Positions 22,125 through 34,919 are shown, counted from the first letter of the stretch. The stretch: DNA of 64,000 bases from Corythucha ciliata (GCA_038030265.1 CM075937.1:16864001-16928000), one strand, 5' to 3'. A program made the numbers and translations. Notes: generated by a model not told the origin, from the letters alone.

Positions 22125-23670
22125 TCTTCCTCGATGTGGCTTCCGCTACGCGATCGAAGAAAAACGCGAATGGGGATTTGTTGTGACTTTTTTGTGGTCT
22201 TCGAACCAAACCTAAAAGATGATGCGGTGTAGATTAGTCTAAACCGATGGTTGCAGAGATAATTTCAGCAAATCGAACAAAATGGCTTTCAAAATACACA
22301 TTCAAGCTCGTGCAGTGCCAACTCCCGGACGTGGAATCTTCAGGATTTTTTTAGGAAATGGAAGTAGGTGTGTCTGATAGTGATTGCGCCAAACATTTAT
22401 CAGTTTTTCCAGATTCAGACTCCAGTCAATTTTCCATCAGCGGCAGAAAATGGGCAATTTTTGACGGGTTATATCCCAGGAACTATTAGTCATACGGAGC
22501 TACAATTGGGCTTAAATTGTTACCAATTTAGTCTTTTTCAAACATGCAAAAGAGCGCCATCATCGAAAAGTGCATAGTTCCAGAGATATAATCAATAGAG
22601 TAGAAAAAGTCAGAAAATTTCCAGTTTGTTTGCGATTTTCCACGTGAAACAGACCGGTTTTTTGTTGGCAAAGTTCAGATTCGGATTCAGCACCCCAAGA
22701 AACATATAGATACGTCGACAAAACTACTTCTATACGTTTGTCCCGGCCAAATCCCCCTATTGACTGCACTATTTCGTGAGGTTGATTTCTTCAAAATCCA
22801 AATAATTCTGTTTTAACTGTGTGTGAAACGTAAATCAGCATCGTAAAAACTGTCCACTTCAACTCCAGAATGAACGAAACGTAATCCTGATATTCAAGAA
22901 AGTCGTTTCAAATTAAATTGGGTCGCTTGTTTCGTTTTATAAACTAAATGATTGAGTTCTCTTTGGTCTTCACCACAAAAGAAACTGATTACGAAAAGTT
23001 CTAGCCAAAATGTTCGCCAAAAAAATATTATTCTAAATGTCTTAACTTTCGTACAACGATGCTTGTAAAATCGAACAATATGAAGTTTGAATGAACGGGT
23101 AGAAAACCCTCGAACCCTGTGGATCATAATGTTAAGGGGTTAGATTACAGTGGAACGTGTTTCCAAAGTTCAAATGAATAATAAGAAGAAAAATAAAAGG
23201 AAGGAAAATCGTAGAAGAGGAAGAGAAACGTATCTGTCGTTTATCGTCGAGGACCACATAAATGTTTTCACTTCACTTGGTCGTGGACGTCCATGAGAAT
23301 GAGTCCTTTGTTTCTCTCCTTTATTTCTCGTTAGAGAGAGGTGGGAATAGATTTGGCAAGAAGGAATTGAGGAATACTCAGCTCGGATTTGCCTTTATAT
23401 GCATTTATTTAGTATAAAATTGCTCTAACCTGAAAGAAGATTGGAAAAATGACTCAAATGCAACACAAAAAAAAATTACTGAGGCAATATAATATGTATT
23501 TCTTCCTGTAAATCACCGGTTTATATAGAAATCCAAATTTTGACTTACAATACCCGCAGGAAAGGCTTCGAGACCAATTTTTGTTGTTACTTTTTTCTAT
23601 GACTTTTCAATCTTGACGTCTTTTAATTCACTTTTAGGTGGGCAGACGTAGTGGCGTTGAACTTATACGC
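22125..23670. other. Unassigned sequence
   Basis: AT-rich, without a recognised gene or repeat family. Confidence 0.4.
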
Positions 23671-23722
23671 TTCGAAAAAAGTATTGTTGTAGTACTCTTC
23701 ACAATTTTTATTCTCAATTACC

Positions 23723-23751
23723 GGTTTCGGTCTCTACCAGACCATCTTCAG
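23723..23751 (-). ncRNA. Hammerhead-like core
   Basis: The minus strand reads CTGAAGAT, then GGTCT-GGTAG-AGACC, then GAAACC. It matches CUGANGA, one extra base, stem and GAAA. Completeness of the other stems is not shown. Confidence 0.4.
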
Positions 23752-25311
23752 ATAATGTACACAATTCTAATAACAAAGACAAGTCAGCATTCGTTAAAAT
23801 TAATATAACAGTGAACAGGGCAATAACAATAACTCACAGTGAAAATTTGGTTGTTGTTTAGAGGATCATTGATCCCGCCGTCATCTTCTACTATGCAGTA
23901 CTAAGCTCTGTACAATTTTAACCCTCCAATACCCATAAGGTCTGAGGGTTGAAAAATGCATTTTTTCTTCTATTTTTGGTCAAAATGGGTCGAAATAAAG
24001 CTATAAAAAATAACGTGAATTTTTCAAACCTTATATTAAGTAACATATGGTAGGTGCACCTATAGGTACTTACGGGCACTGTGAGAACGAGGTAGCGATA
24101 TTGGGTAGCTATATCTCAGAACCCCATGTACAACATTATGTCGACGAGTCACTTTCATTTTTTTTTCTATAAGGATGAATTGAAGACGTTTATAATGTAC
24201 GTATAATTAAAAATATAAAATTTAAAATCCAAACATAAATTCAAGTCACGTCCGTCACGGACCCGCAGCGACTCGTCTGATGAAACATGCATTTCGATTT
24301 TTGATTACCAACGTCAAAAATCCCTCAGTTATGCTGTTTCGTCCAATTCCGATTTTGGGCAATTTGGAAGTTTCTAAAGGTCATTTCAAAATGTTTCGAT
24401 TTGAGGTGAACGTGATTTATGATTCTTTCAAACAATAGTAAACGGCTGGAATTTGCAGCCGAATCCAGCCACTGCAAATTGTTGTCATTTTGGTACAAAC
24501 CCGGGACTATTTGCAGGCATCGAAATCTATGCTATCGCCAAGATTTCGGTATGATACCGAGAATCTTGGTCTAATAACGTGCATTGGAACGTGTAATCGG
24601 ATATTTGAGTGGGAAACATCAATGGTCTTGGTCTTGATGATGACCATAAACGCACGGGGCTCCTCTAACGATCTGCTAGCGTAAAAAGAACTGTGTAAAT
24701 ATAAATGGAATCTCAGAACAAGCTGCTCAAGCAGATTAGCAAAGGTTACCATCAAGCTGAATAGATTATTTTCAAAAAACGGAGAGAAAACACTAGGGGA
24801 AAATAATAGATGATTCAGTTAGCGCAAACGCGTGACAGACTTCCCATGCCCACAAGCACCTACAGGTGCACCTCATTATTTACAGTAACTTACAGATAAC
24901 ATATAACAATGTACTATCGAAATAACGCTGCTGAAAGTTTAATACAACTGCGAACTTCACATAAAGTAATATTTGCCTTTTACAAGCCATAAAATGCCAT
25001 TCAATGACGACACCAGACAGAATAGTATAGCCTCTTCAAGTTATGGTATCACAAAACTCTGATAAACAAAGTATCTATCGTTGTGCGGCAAAAATTTCGC
25101 ATTGAACTTCATTTGTAGTCCATACAGCAACTACTAGATGGATCAAGCGGTCTCAGGGTCAAACTTAGTGGCCACACAGAGCCCGTCAAATCGATGCACA
25201 CGTGTAGGTGCGATTGGGAATTGGAGGGTTAAAGGGAACTTTACAGTTTTATCTCTCGGGAGATAAACGGTGGCATGAAATAGGGGGGAAAAGTGAGAAG
25301 TTTCATTCCTT

Positions 25312-25570
25312 TCAATTAAACATTGACTCGATGTCTTGAATTCTTTGTATATCAAGAGGCTCTTCAAGTGATCCAGCCTCTTTCCTTGCCCCTCCACATG
25401 TCAACACCTCAGCGCAGTGCTCGTCTGTGCCACCACAGTCCCCTACGTGGGCAAAGAAAGTTGAGCCCGTCCTCCTCAGATGTTCCCGGAATCTTGTTTT
25501 GAATTTACGGGCCGTTCGTCCACAGTAGGTTGCCTGGCAATTATACCGCACGAGAGCCTGTACACTTGAC
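25312..25570 (-). pseudogene. GIY-YIG endonuclease remnant of a Penelope-like element
   Basis: The minus strand reads ALVRYNCQATYCGRTARKFK, then TRFREHLRRTGSTFFAHVGD. Compared with the family pattern of a VY block, CxxC-Q-xYIG and TxRxFKTRFxEH, the YIG has become YCG while the downstream Arg and basic helix remain. A second acidic block containing IQRIQDIESMFN ends at a stop at 25312. The reverse transcriptase expected upstream (toward 25.8 kb) is not recognisable. The fragment sits between two inverted copies of the element's terminal sequence (23672-23870 and 25786-25988), which supports assignment to a Penelope-like element rather than a cellular GIY-YIG nuclease. Confidence 0.7.
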
Positions 25571-25907
25571 TTGAGAGATGGCCTCTCCCATTGTTAACCG
25601 CCGTTTTGTGACCCTTGCGATGCAGGATCTTCTGGAGTCCCAAAGTAAGCCTAGCTACAAAAGCTGAATACGGTATCGAGTTGGAAAGGATTTAAGGAGG
25701 ACTCGATTCTTAAAAAAGTTCGCCGAAAGCGAGATTTATTCAGGACTCGGTTTGTCCGAAAGCAATCCGGGGGGGAAGAGTCATCCTGCCTCTAAACAAC
25801 AACCAAATTTTCACTGTGAGTTATTGTTATTGTTATTGCCCTGTTCCCTGTTATATTAACTTTAACGAATGTTGACTTGTCTTTGTTATTAGAATTTTGT
25901 ACATTAT

Positions 25908-25936
25908 CTGAAGATGGTCTGGTAGAGACCAAAACC
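25908..25936 (+). ncRNA. Hammerhead-like core, damaged
   Basis: The inverted partner of 23723-23751. The GAAAC block is changed to AAAAC, which would remove a core guanine of a hammerhead. Confidence 0.35.
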
Positions 25937-25999
25937 GGTAATTGAGAATAAAAATTGTGGAGAGTACTACAACAATACTTTTTCTTTGAATTCAGTTTC

Positions 26000-27245
26000 C
26001 CAGAAACATGAAAATCAGAGCAAAAAGCTGTAAACTGTGACCCCCCCCCCCTACCTCATAAAGTCGTATAACTCTTCGAGCACGAGCCTACCTCATCCCT
26101 GCAGCTTACTTGCTTACCTCGTGGCATTTACGGAATGAGAACTTGGCACCTTCTGTGAGGAATTTTTTCGTTTGATCGTTTGACTGAAATTATTCCTCGT
26201 ATAGGAGAAACGGCTTGCGTCAAAAAATAAAACGAGTAGGGTAACATTCTTTGACAGTCGCACAGGTAAAATGAATTCAAAGTATTCCAAGAACGCGACA
26301 CCTTCCTTTTTGCGTTTTTCTGTCTACACTTTTTTTTCTCTCTCAAAACAAGAGAATCCTTTATTAGCGTCTTGAAAATGGGAAGCTCCAAATAAACCCT
26401 TTTTTTGTCTCCTGATGTATTGCTTTGAAAGAGTGATGACTGGTAAAAGAGGAGTACCCCTTGAAGTCTGCTTCCTTTCCGTTTTTTTTTTTTTTTTTTT
26501 TTTTTTTTTATTAGGAAAAAATCCTTTGAGCGTCTGAGTAATAAACCTCAGAGGGTGATAGTCTCTTGTAAATGTATGCAGATATGAAGCTTCTTTCATG
26601 TTTAACACTCTGAATGTGGCGGAAACTTTTTGGGCAGGAAAAAATCTAGACAGAACGAAAAGAAAATGAGAACAACAATCACGTTTTCTTCCTGTTACAC
26701 CAACCCTTACCGGTTGGCCGCTCCGCAAGAGAGGGAGATAGGGATAAAAAGGATTCTCCCTTTAAAAGCACAAAAATATACACACGACATTACTAGAAAC
26801 TTTTCAGAACGGCTCTCCTGAGGCCTTAACTTGATTCGATCTGTCGACACTCTCTTTTCCTATTCGTGTTTCTTTTCAAACTTCGAAAAGGTAGAAAAAA
26901 AAAATAGAAAAAGAAACGAAAAGGATGATATCATCTGTGCTCCTATATGTATACCTCTGTCCTTACTCCTTATGTGTGGTATAGGTCCCACTCGAAATAA
27001 TATCCTGTGTCGTGCTGTTTCCTTTTTATCGTAATGGAAAGTGCCAACCTTCGTATAAGTCGACGATACTTTTATTGGGGTATGGGAAGGGGTGCAACTT
27101 ACCCGCTGCACGCACTGTGACACTAAAGTATTATAAAGGTCAACTATTTGTTGGGGTTTTATATAAGCGCTTGATTTTCGACGACGATATTATCCACTGT
27201 TCTTGCAAAACGCCATTGTTATTCAACGGTCATTCTTAATTGATT
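26000..27245. other. Unassigned sequence upstream of the first recognised exon
   Basis: Contains a C run at 26041-26050 and a poly-T tract at about 26480-26510. The exon encoding the first half of the TSPN domain should lie upstream of 27275, but I could not find it here or further left. Confidence 0.45.
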
Positions 27246-27274
27246 GTCTCTCTCTCTCTCTCTCTCTCTAACAG
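27246..27274 (+). promoter_or_regulatory. CT-repeat polypyrimidine tract and splice acceptor
   Basis: TCTCTC repeats followed by TAACAG immediately before the coding exon. The microsatellite itself serves as the polypyrimidine tract of the acceptor. Confidence 0.8.
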
Positions 27275-27453
27275 AAACAAGCGGGTGGCACGCTGTTCAG
27301 TCTTCGATCGCGACGTCAAGAAGAGTGCTATTTCGCAGTTGAAGTCGCCGGACAGGACGCGATCAAACTCGTTCATTCGGGACCGAATGGGACGCAATCA
27401 GTCCTCATACCGGCGTTGATAAGCGACGGAAAGTGGCATCGACTGGCTTTGGG
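27275..27453 (+). CDS. TSPN-domain matrix protein, exon (middle of TSPN)
   Basis: This 179-bp internal exon encodes 59 residues starting KQAGGTLFSLRSRRQ and ending SDGKWHRLALG. The G-G-T-L-F-S block and the D-G-x-W-H-x-L-A-L block are hallmarks of the thrombospondin N-terminal-like (TSPN, laminin-G fold) domain of thrombospondins and of collagens V, IX, XI, XV and XVIII. The acceptor is TAACAG after a CT tract; the donor is GTGAGT. It starts in phase 0 and ends with two bases of a glycine codon, matching the next exon at 42996. The product is predicted to be secreted and to act in extracellular matrix, where TSPN domains bind glycosaminoglycans or partner proteins. The exon for the first half of TSPN and the signal peptide were not found. 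The intron that follows is 15.5 kb. Confidence 0.92.
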
Positions 27454-27647
27454 GTGAGTTTTTTTTTTATTATTTTATTTTTCCCGTGCGAAATCCCCGG
27501 GCAGGATTCGCTAATTTTGTCCTGAGCTTAACATGTTATCGGACTGGCGCACACATTATAGGTTATTAATGACGTTTGTAGGCTAGACGTATAGTGGAGC
27601 CGATCACTTGGAAAGCACCAGATCACCGGAATTAGCATATATGCTGA

Positions 27648-27915
27648 GCGCGCCCCGATGGTGTAATGGATACAATGCTCGCTTCGCAACCCAGCGGGCC
27701 TTGGTTCGAATCCAGCTATTGCCCATTACACTTTAAGGCGAGCTGTGACACGGCTCACTCGGCTTCGTGTGGGCGTTCACGGCAGTGCGCGTATGACAAA
27801 CCGCGTATCGGTGCACAGCTAATGGATTCTCAGGGTATCCACGTAAGAGCTTAGGCGCCAGCGGACTCGGTAGATCCGAGTCCGTACCCTCAAAAAAAAA
27901 CAAAAAAACAAAAAA
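27648..27915 (+). mobile_element. tRNA-derived SINE with target duplication
   Basis: The head carries an A-box-like TGGTGTAATGG and a B-box GGTTCGAATCC, as in RNA polymerase III promoters of tRNA-derived SINEs. The tail is A-rich with C interruptions. The 14-base AGCATATATGCTGA stands on both sides (27634-27647 and 27916-27929), proving retroposition. It sits in the first large intron, same strand as the gene. Part of the body found in the 51051 copy is missing. Confidence 0.95.
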
Positions 27916-27954
27916 AGCATATATGCTGAAAAATTACAGTTTAAAAGTTTGAAA

Positions 27955-28245
27955 TCAGTGAAGTTTGCTTTTTAAGAGGGAGCTAATTTCGAGATATTGA
28001 TTGCTGACGTGTTGGATCCACGAAATTTGAACTTTTGAGCCCGCAAAATCCGCGAAGGACTCTATTCTGCAAAATTGACTTCTCAAGTTCGCAAATCTTG
28101 CGAAATTAAGTTCCGTGAGTGCCAAATCCACAAAAATTGGATTTTGATTTTTGAAAGGGCCGAATCCGTGAAATTTAATTACTTTCAAAGCCAAATCCAC
28201 GAAATTGTGACTCATGAATGAGCCATCTCGTCCCCGTGAGAACGA
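27955..28245 (+). repeat. Diverged minisatellite, family C
   Basis: Units of 35-50 bp with GAGCCAAATCCGCGAAATTG variants. It is directly left of a GC-rich core. Confidence 0.65.
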
Positions 28246-28261
28246 AAAATCACGACTAGCC

Positions 28262-28370
28262 AGTAGCGTACCGACGCATAGTGGCGATAGGAGTGCACCG
28301 CCACGGGCCACCATTCAGAAGAGGCTCCAAAAACCTTTAAGTTGAAAAAATAGGAATTTGTAGGTTCTCA
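28262..28370 (+). repeat. GC-rich core of the composite repeat (clear copy)
   Basis: CAGTAGCGTACCGACGCATA, then GTGCACCGCCACGGGCC, then AAGAGGCTCC and TAGGAATTTGTAGGTTC. It is flanked by family C on the left and family A on the right; the same trio is inverted at 37985-40020. Confidence 0.7.
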
Positions 28371-29360
28371 AAGAGTTAATTCGTGGCTAATCTTGAAAAA
28401 AAAAAAAACTCATTTGCCGCTGCAATTAATAAAAAAACACCAATTCGAGAGATCTAACCTCAAGTTTCTAATTGTAAAGGCTTGATAGCGGCTAAAATTG
28501 AGAAAGAAAGCCAATGTCCTAATCTTGGGTCATGCACGTAGCAAAAACTTTACAGTATGGAAACAAAAGCGCTAACAGCAAAAAAGTGCTAATTCATCAC
28601 AGCCGGTCATTGATTCGCGGCTAAAAATTGGAAGAAAAAAATCGCTGATTCACGGCAAAAATGGTCAAAAATTGGTAATTCACGGCTATAAAGCAAAGTG
28701 GAGAAAAACTGGATGGCTGGCTGGTTCGTGGACTAAATTGAGAAAATCCTCAAATTCCCACCTGAATAATGTAAATGTGGTAATTATCGGCTAAAATTGA
28801 GAAATACTCGTAACTCATTGTTAAAATGGTAAAAAACCGCTTGTTCACGGCAAGAATTGAGAAAAAGCAGCGATCAATCGCTCAGAAGAATCCGCTAAAA
28901 TATCAAGTAAATGCATGCCAATTCGTGATTTCTCGAGGCAACTTCGTAACTAAAATTGAGAAAAATTGATGATTCGGATGAATGAAGGTCGCTAATTCAC
29001 CGCTAGCATTGAGAATAAACACGTGCCCTCAGCTAAAATTGAGACCAAAGGCCGATTTGAAGATTTATTTGAGAAAACCTACTAATTCGTGACTAAAATT
29101 GAGATATAAAGACAATATTCGCGCAGGTAAAATGGAGCAAAAGCGTTAATTTGCGGCCAAAATTGATGAAATCGCTCATTCACATCTAAATTGGAGAAAA
29201 GCGCATATTCGTGAATCATTTTGAGAGAATCTGCTAACTCACGGCTGAAATCGCTTAAAAGCGGTAAAATCGTGGCTAAAATTCTGAACTGGCACTATTT
29301 CGTGACAAAAATTTACTGAATTGATTGAATTCGTGGCTAAAATGACATTTTAGCCACAGT
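28370..29360 (+). repeat. Diverged minisatellite, family A (about 1 kb)
   Basis: More than 25 degenerate units of about 30 bp with GGCTAAAATTGAGAAAA and CGCTAATTC variants. An AGCGATCAATCGCT hairpin at 28871-28884 interrupts it. Confidence 0.9.
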
Positions 29361-29626
29361 AGCGCGAAAATTATAATATTCCTTGTTTACTTAGAAAACA
29401 AGCCTTGTAGAGATGTCCGCCCCAAGGGCCTCCGTAGGTGTAGGTCCTCCACTGCGTCTAGCTGTTTGATTACGCTTGGGTGCTTGCGACAAAACATTCT
29501 AGGTACCGGAAACAAATGCCGCATTGTTTGCTTAACGGTCTAGACAGTCAAACTATCGATTATTGATGTTTGATTAACCAAAATGTTCGTTAATTTAGCA
29601 AAACTATTATTTTTTTAGCCTTCCCA

Positions 29627-29653
29627 ATTTTTTTTTTTTTTTTTTTTTTTTTG
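29627..29653 (+). repeat. Poly-T tract
   Basis: About 25 consecutive T. Confidence 0.9.
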
Positions 29654-29799
29654 CACGTTATGGCACCTGAGGGCCACAAGTAGACGATTTTTAGGGGCAT
29701 TTGACTAAGCTGGACAAAGTTCATGAGCACTTTGGAGAATGGTCAATAGCAGAATGCAGCCTGGCGCAACCAAAACCCAAAGAAGAGGGCATCAGCGTC

Positions 29800-30260
29800 T
29801 TTGCTCAGGACTTTTGCTGGGGTTTGGCTGTGCTTGGAACTTTGCTTTGAATGGACATTTGCTGTTGTTGGACCATTGCTGTGGTTGAGCCATCTTTGTT
29901 GTTGGAGCTCTACTGGGATTTGGAGTATAGGTCCGTCAGTGTTAGAGATTTTTGTAATTAGTGCTTTGCTGTGGTTACACCTTTGATGTTGTTTGGCCAT
30001 TATTGCGAGCTTTTCTGTGGTTTGGAGCTTGTGGGGCGTTCTTCGTGGTGTGAAGTTTGTGGTGGGTGGTAACCCGGCTTTGCACACGTCGGGATATCGC
30101 CCCACCACGTCACACGGAGATTGTCGCCTTCCCACAGTGGAAAAGGGTCGCATTAAAGGGCCTAACCCACTATAGTCCCCCCTGTATGGACAAGACACAA
30201 TCCGGGGTTTGGAATTTGGCTGTTGTTGAAGCTTTCCTGTTATTGGATGCTGGCCTGTCG
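29800..30260 (+). repeat. Diverged minisatellite, family E
   Basis: Units of about 20 bp built on TTTGCTGTGGTTGGAC variants. Open frames in it (such as 29743-30198, minus) are translated repeat. Confidence 0.6.
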
Positions 30261-30539
30261 AGAAAAAGCGTTGAAAGCACGGAGTAAATGGAGAAAATTT
30301 GATAAACGGGTTAAGCTACGTATCGTGGGGTTCTAGGTTTTACGATGCGGGGAATCTGAAAACTGAAACGTATTTCGTTCTGCGTGAAATGAATTCTCCC
30401 CGTGATCAGTGGCGGCGAAACGGTCCCAATAAGGTGTAGCAGGACTCTTAAATAGGACCGTCCCACACCTATGGGAGCCCCCCGAAATCACACCAAACCG
30501 CATTGCCATCAACAAGCTAGACAAGTAGCATGGCGAGAT

Positions 30540-31475
30540 GTGGTGTGGTGAAAAACGCCAATTCACAGTTGAAATTGAGAAACATCTCTATTTTAGTGAC
30601 GGCCTCAGATTGGGGATAAGTCTAATTTGTGTCTTAAATGGAGAAAAATCACCAAAAGGGCAGAAGAAAATCACTTATTCTCAGCTAAAATGAGGGAAAA
30701 CGCTAATTCACGACTAAAATTTAGGAAAATTGCTAATTCGTAGCTGTAAAATTGAGAAAAAGCAGTGATGAATCGCTCAACAGGCAAAATATCTTACACA
30801 GAGGCACGACCTAAATAATAAACATCGGTAAATAAATAAAACGGTTTGATAAATAATAAACATCGGTATAAATAATAAAATGGTTTGAAAGCGCTGATTT
30901 GCGGCTAATATTGGGGAAAACGGCTAATTTGCGGATAAATATAAAAACGCCGATTAGTGATTAAAGTGTAGAAAAACCCTAATAAACAGCTAAAATAGAC
31001 AAAAATTTCTAATTCACGGCTGAAATAAAGGAAAACGCAAATTCGCTAGTACAATCAGGAAGAACGGGATAGTCGTGAACTCGCGGCTAAAATTGAGAAA
31101 AACAATAATTCCCAGCTGAAATTGAGAAAAACAATAATTCCCGTCTAAAATCAGGAAAATGTTAATTCGCGGCTAAAATTGAGGGAAAGTGCTAATCGAC
31201 GGTTAACACGCTATTTCATAGCTAAAATGGAGAAAAAACAGTAATTAGCGGATGCATCAAGAAAAATGACGAATTAGCGAATACATTAAGAAAAATCGCT
31301 AATTTGCGGATAAAGAGTAGAAAAACGCTTATTGACAAAAATCCCTAATTCACGGTTAGAACTAACGCCAATGGACGGTTAAAACAGATAAAAATGCTAA
31401 TTTGTTGCTAAAATTGAGAATTTCCGCTAATTCACGGCTATAACATCGAGAAACAGCAGCGATGAATCGCTCAGC
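30540..31475 (+). repeat. Diverged minisatellite, family A
   Basis: About 30 units. It ends at a palindrome AGCGATGAATCGCT (31458-31471) followed by CAGCAGGCTC; the same end motif lies near 30763 and 36211. A core-like AGTGGCGGCGAAACGGTCCC precedes it at about 30409. Confidence 0.85.
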
Positions 31476-31499
31476 AGGCTCCCATGGGCCCACCACTGC

Positions 31500-33660
31500 T
31501 CCCGCTCATGACATTTTTGGCGACCACGACCACTTCAACAAGGGGTGTGTGTGTCTGTGGTTTCCAGCTCCTGAAACACATTGAATAAAAGATTTATGAA
31601 TTGACCAAGAATAGCTGTGCGGGGGAGAGTATTATTCAAAGGAGGAGAGAACAATGCTAAAGAATAAAACAAAAGCCGATACAGTGTTGATGATATTGTG
31701 ATGGTTTGAGGGAGGGGGATTTAACGTGAAAGGCGAAAAAAGGGCTACTGAGTCGTAAGGTGGATTGATCTATCAGGGCTATAGAAAATAATTGACCATT
31801 ATTGCCTTCGGCGAACAAACGTCTGTCTTCTCGAACAATAGCCTTATTACTCTTCACCCCCTTTTTTTCACTCTGCGGTACAAAAAGAAATCTCTTCGTT
31901 CATCATCCCTTTTTTCCTGGCTCTTTCCCCTTCTATTCACGTAGGGTTTCCCGAGATGAAAAGTGATTTTGTGTGAGTAATATTATTTACAACAATAATA
32001 ATTTCACGCCTCCGGGCCGCATCGTCGCACTTTAGAGATAACATCGTCTCCTTAGCATAGTTATTACGGGTATCAACAGGGAAGGTTGAAGGGGGATGGT
32101 TCGGTTGAGGTGAGGGGGGGATTCTAAAGAAAAGTATAGTGCAGACGGGGTCGTTTATTGAGCAATGGAGTCACGCACTCGCATAAAAATAAGCCACTTC
32201 TGACTCTTCTGAGGGAACGAAAATCCCAGACTTTATAAAACATCAAGCCTTTCTCCTACCCTCTTGCAGCTTCTGAGAAATAGCTTGATCAAGTTTTCTC
32301 CTCCATTCCAGCCATACCTTTGAAAACTTTTGAGCACTCCAAAAAAGTCTCGGTTCTTTCGAGATAAAAAAAGAAGAAGAAAAAAAAAAAAAAAAAACGC
32401 CCACGCAAACAAAAAGCAAATTTCTGGCTTACTTCTCCCTGCTGCACACCAATACCACCCCCGCCCACCGCCCCTAGTATTTTCCATAAACTAATAAACA
32501 TCTCGATTAAACCAACCGGGCCTAATCTTTTCCCTCTCTCGGCCCTTATACTAACGACCTAAAACTAAATTAACCCTCTTCTTGCTTACTTGGAACCCTA
32601 CCGAGCCCTCTCCTTCCATCCATCCCATGATTTTACTTTAGGGTTGGGGGAGAGAAATCTTGTAAAGTAATTTTAACCCCCAAAACGAATTATTAATTTT
32701 TTACTTTTGAGAGGACCTTCGTCCCTTCACCACCAGCCCCAGCCCCTCTTTGAACTTTGTAGTCGTCTCTTGACATACAACATTGGTTTAATTAAAATGA
32801 AATGTTAGTTGGACGGAAGGATGCCCGGAGAAGGGAGGGATTCTTGGAAATTTTTAATTATCACAATTAATAAAAAGGTCTCCAGAAGGGCACACGCAAT
32901 TGAGATAAATGTTGTGTATAATTCATGCGTACAGGATGTGAGGTATGTGAAGGACATTTTTTCCTGTGTTGTACTTTTTCGCGTGCCAGTTAATATATTT
33001 TTTTATGAGTTTTTACGCACGGAAGATTCTACTTCGTGAACACAACTTTTATATAAACGTTTTGTACCAAATTGAATTGTATCTGTCGTCTGCCCAGCCT
33101 TTCACGGCTACTATGATCCTCTAGACTAATAAAAAAAAGGTTATTTTGAGTCCCCCCCCCCTCCATTTCGTATACTCTTGGGGCACTAATAATCTTTTTA
33201 TGATTGTTTTCCATCCTTTAATCTCTCGGATTTATTATAGTTTTCCGTACTGACTAGAACTTATCCCACCAACCACTATGGCCCACGTTTTACCCCATAA
33301 AATCTTAATATCCGCCATTAAAACGTGAAACGATTTTTAAAGGCTCCTGCGGCGGAACAAACATTCCCTGGATATTGTTGCACGTTCTTCTACATTACAA
33401 AAGACCCTCTCCTCCCCCCTTAGACACTGAAAACTCTCGTGACCGTGTTGTTTTTGGGGGAAAATTAGTGGCATAGTTATGGGGGGGAAGCACCTTGAGA
33501 ATATTATTAGATAAAGGTAATTTTCAGTTTTAAGGCTCTGGTTGGTATATCGGATGGGGCCAGTGTGGGAGAAGTGCGAGGCCCGGACGTGTAGTAGCAC
33601 TTCAGGAGAAGTTAAACCTTATCACGGTATTTTTAAGCCAAACAATTGTTCATCTCCTAA
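31500..33660. other. Unassigned intron sequence
   Basis: Largely repeat-free. Holds an A-rich tract at 32366-32397 and C runs. No gene recognised. Confidence 0.5.
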
Positions 33661-34620
33661 AGTGATTATTATTCAGCGTCCGAACCTCGTGGCAGTGAAA
33701 TCATAAGTTTCAAAGCGAAAAATAGTCAAAAAACTGCAAACATTCAGGCGTATATAACCATGAAATTACCAGTTTTGAAGCTAGTTAGCCGCAAAATTGG
33801 TTGACAAATAGCCGAGATTAGAGTGAAAAATATCAGCGAAATTGCATGTTTTGAGGCTACTATATCTGTAGGATACAAATTTCAGGTTAAACACTCACAA
33901 AACTACTTTGAAGGAAGGGGGGTTAAACCGCTGCGGTAAATTATTCCTATTTCAAACGGAGAACTTTGAAATTGTAACGCAATCATTTATATGATAACCA
34001 CAGCAAGAGGAGGCCAAATATGACTGCGAAATTGTATGTTTCGGGTCTTAATTTCCACAAAATTACTACACCTTTGCGGGGCCCATATTCTGTGCGCTCG
34101 GTCTGACCCCCCCCCCCCAACCACATCTCCACTTTTTGACCCTGCCAGTGCGCAAATCCAGACGATCTAGCCGTGGCATTGCACAATTGAAGCTAAATAT
34201 ACGCGAAATTCAAAGTTTCCTCGCTAAATATATCCACTAAATTGCGAGTTTCAGTTCAGGGCATATTTTTATTGTCCGTGAGCCCCAACGGCGCCCAAAG
34301 CATGACGAAAAAAAAACACGATAAATTGGAAGCTTCTGGTCCAACACTGTCGCAGCACAGCAATTTTCGCAAAATTGAGAATTTTGGGACCATCAATTTT
34401 CTGAATTTTATCCGCGTTTTTGTCCCCAGAACAGCATATTGAAGCTTTTTCTCTATTTAAACCGTGAAACCATGTCCTTAAACGCAGCGAATTAGCGTTT
34501 TTTGTCCATTTTAGCCGTGAAGCAGCCTGGAATTGCGTACGGTCTCGTTTTCTTATTTTAAGCCTCAAAATGCATCTATAGTCATCACGTATCGGCGAAG
34601 TTACAGAGCCGCTTTTCGGA
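33660..34620 (+). repeat. Diverged minisatellite, family B
   Basis: Units of about 45-55 bp combining GCGAAATTGCAAGTTTC and GGCTAAATAT variants. Confidence 0.6.
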
Positions 34621-34919
34621 GGCGCATATATGGACTATTGGAACCCCGGGCTACTAACATTTTCTCAAACCTAGCTTCGAATGATAGCTTTTTCTTTATT
34701 TTAGCCGAGACTGTGGGGGATTTACGGGGTGGGTTTTGGGGGTTAACCCCCCCCCCCCCTAAGAAGATGGCGTCTGCTATAGTGGGTTGTTAGTCATTCC
34801 AGAGATTTCTTTTACTTTTCAAGCACCAAAGAACTCTTGAAGAGGGAGCTGCACAGATGGTTCCTCGACCCCCCCGCTATTCAACCCTAGTGCACAATGC
34901 AGCCTGTAGTGCTTCGATG

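Larger units (their letters stand above)
23672..25988 (-). mobile_element. Penelope-like unit with inverted terminal blocks
   Basis: About 195 bases at 23672-23870 recur in reverse complement at 25786-25988, with a 6-base TTGTTA expansion. Shared landmarks are AGTATTGTTGTAGTACTCTT, the hairpin GGTCTGGTAGAGACC and AACAACAACCAAATTTTCAC. A GIY-YIG remnant lies between them on the minus strand. The structure resembles the inverted-end Penelope copy at 14440-16012 but is an unrelated sequence family. Confidence 0.75.

Noticed and set aside
27655..27725. Functional tRNA gene
   Set aside because: The A and B boxes belong to a SINE head with A tail and target duplication; the acceptor stem does not close as in a tRNA.
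29743..30198. 151-residue minus-strand protein
   Set aside because: It is the translation of family E minisatellite units.
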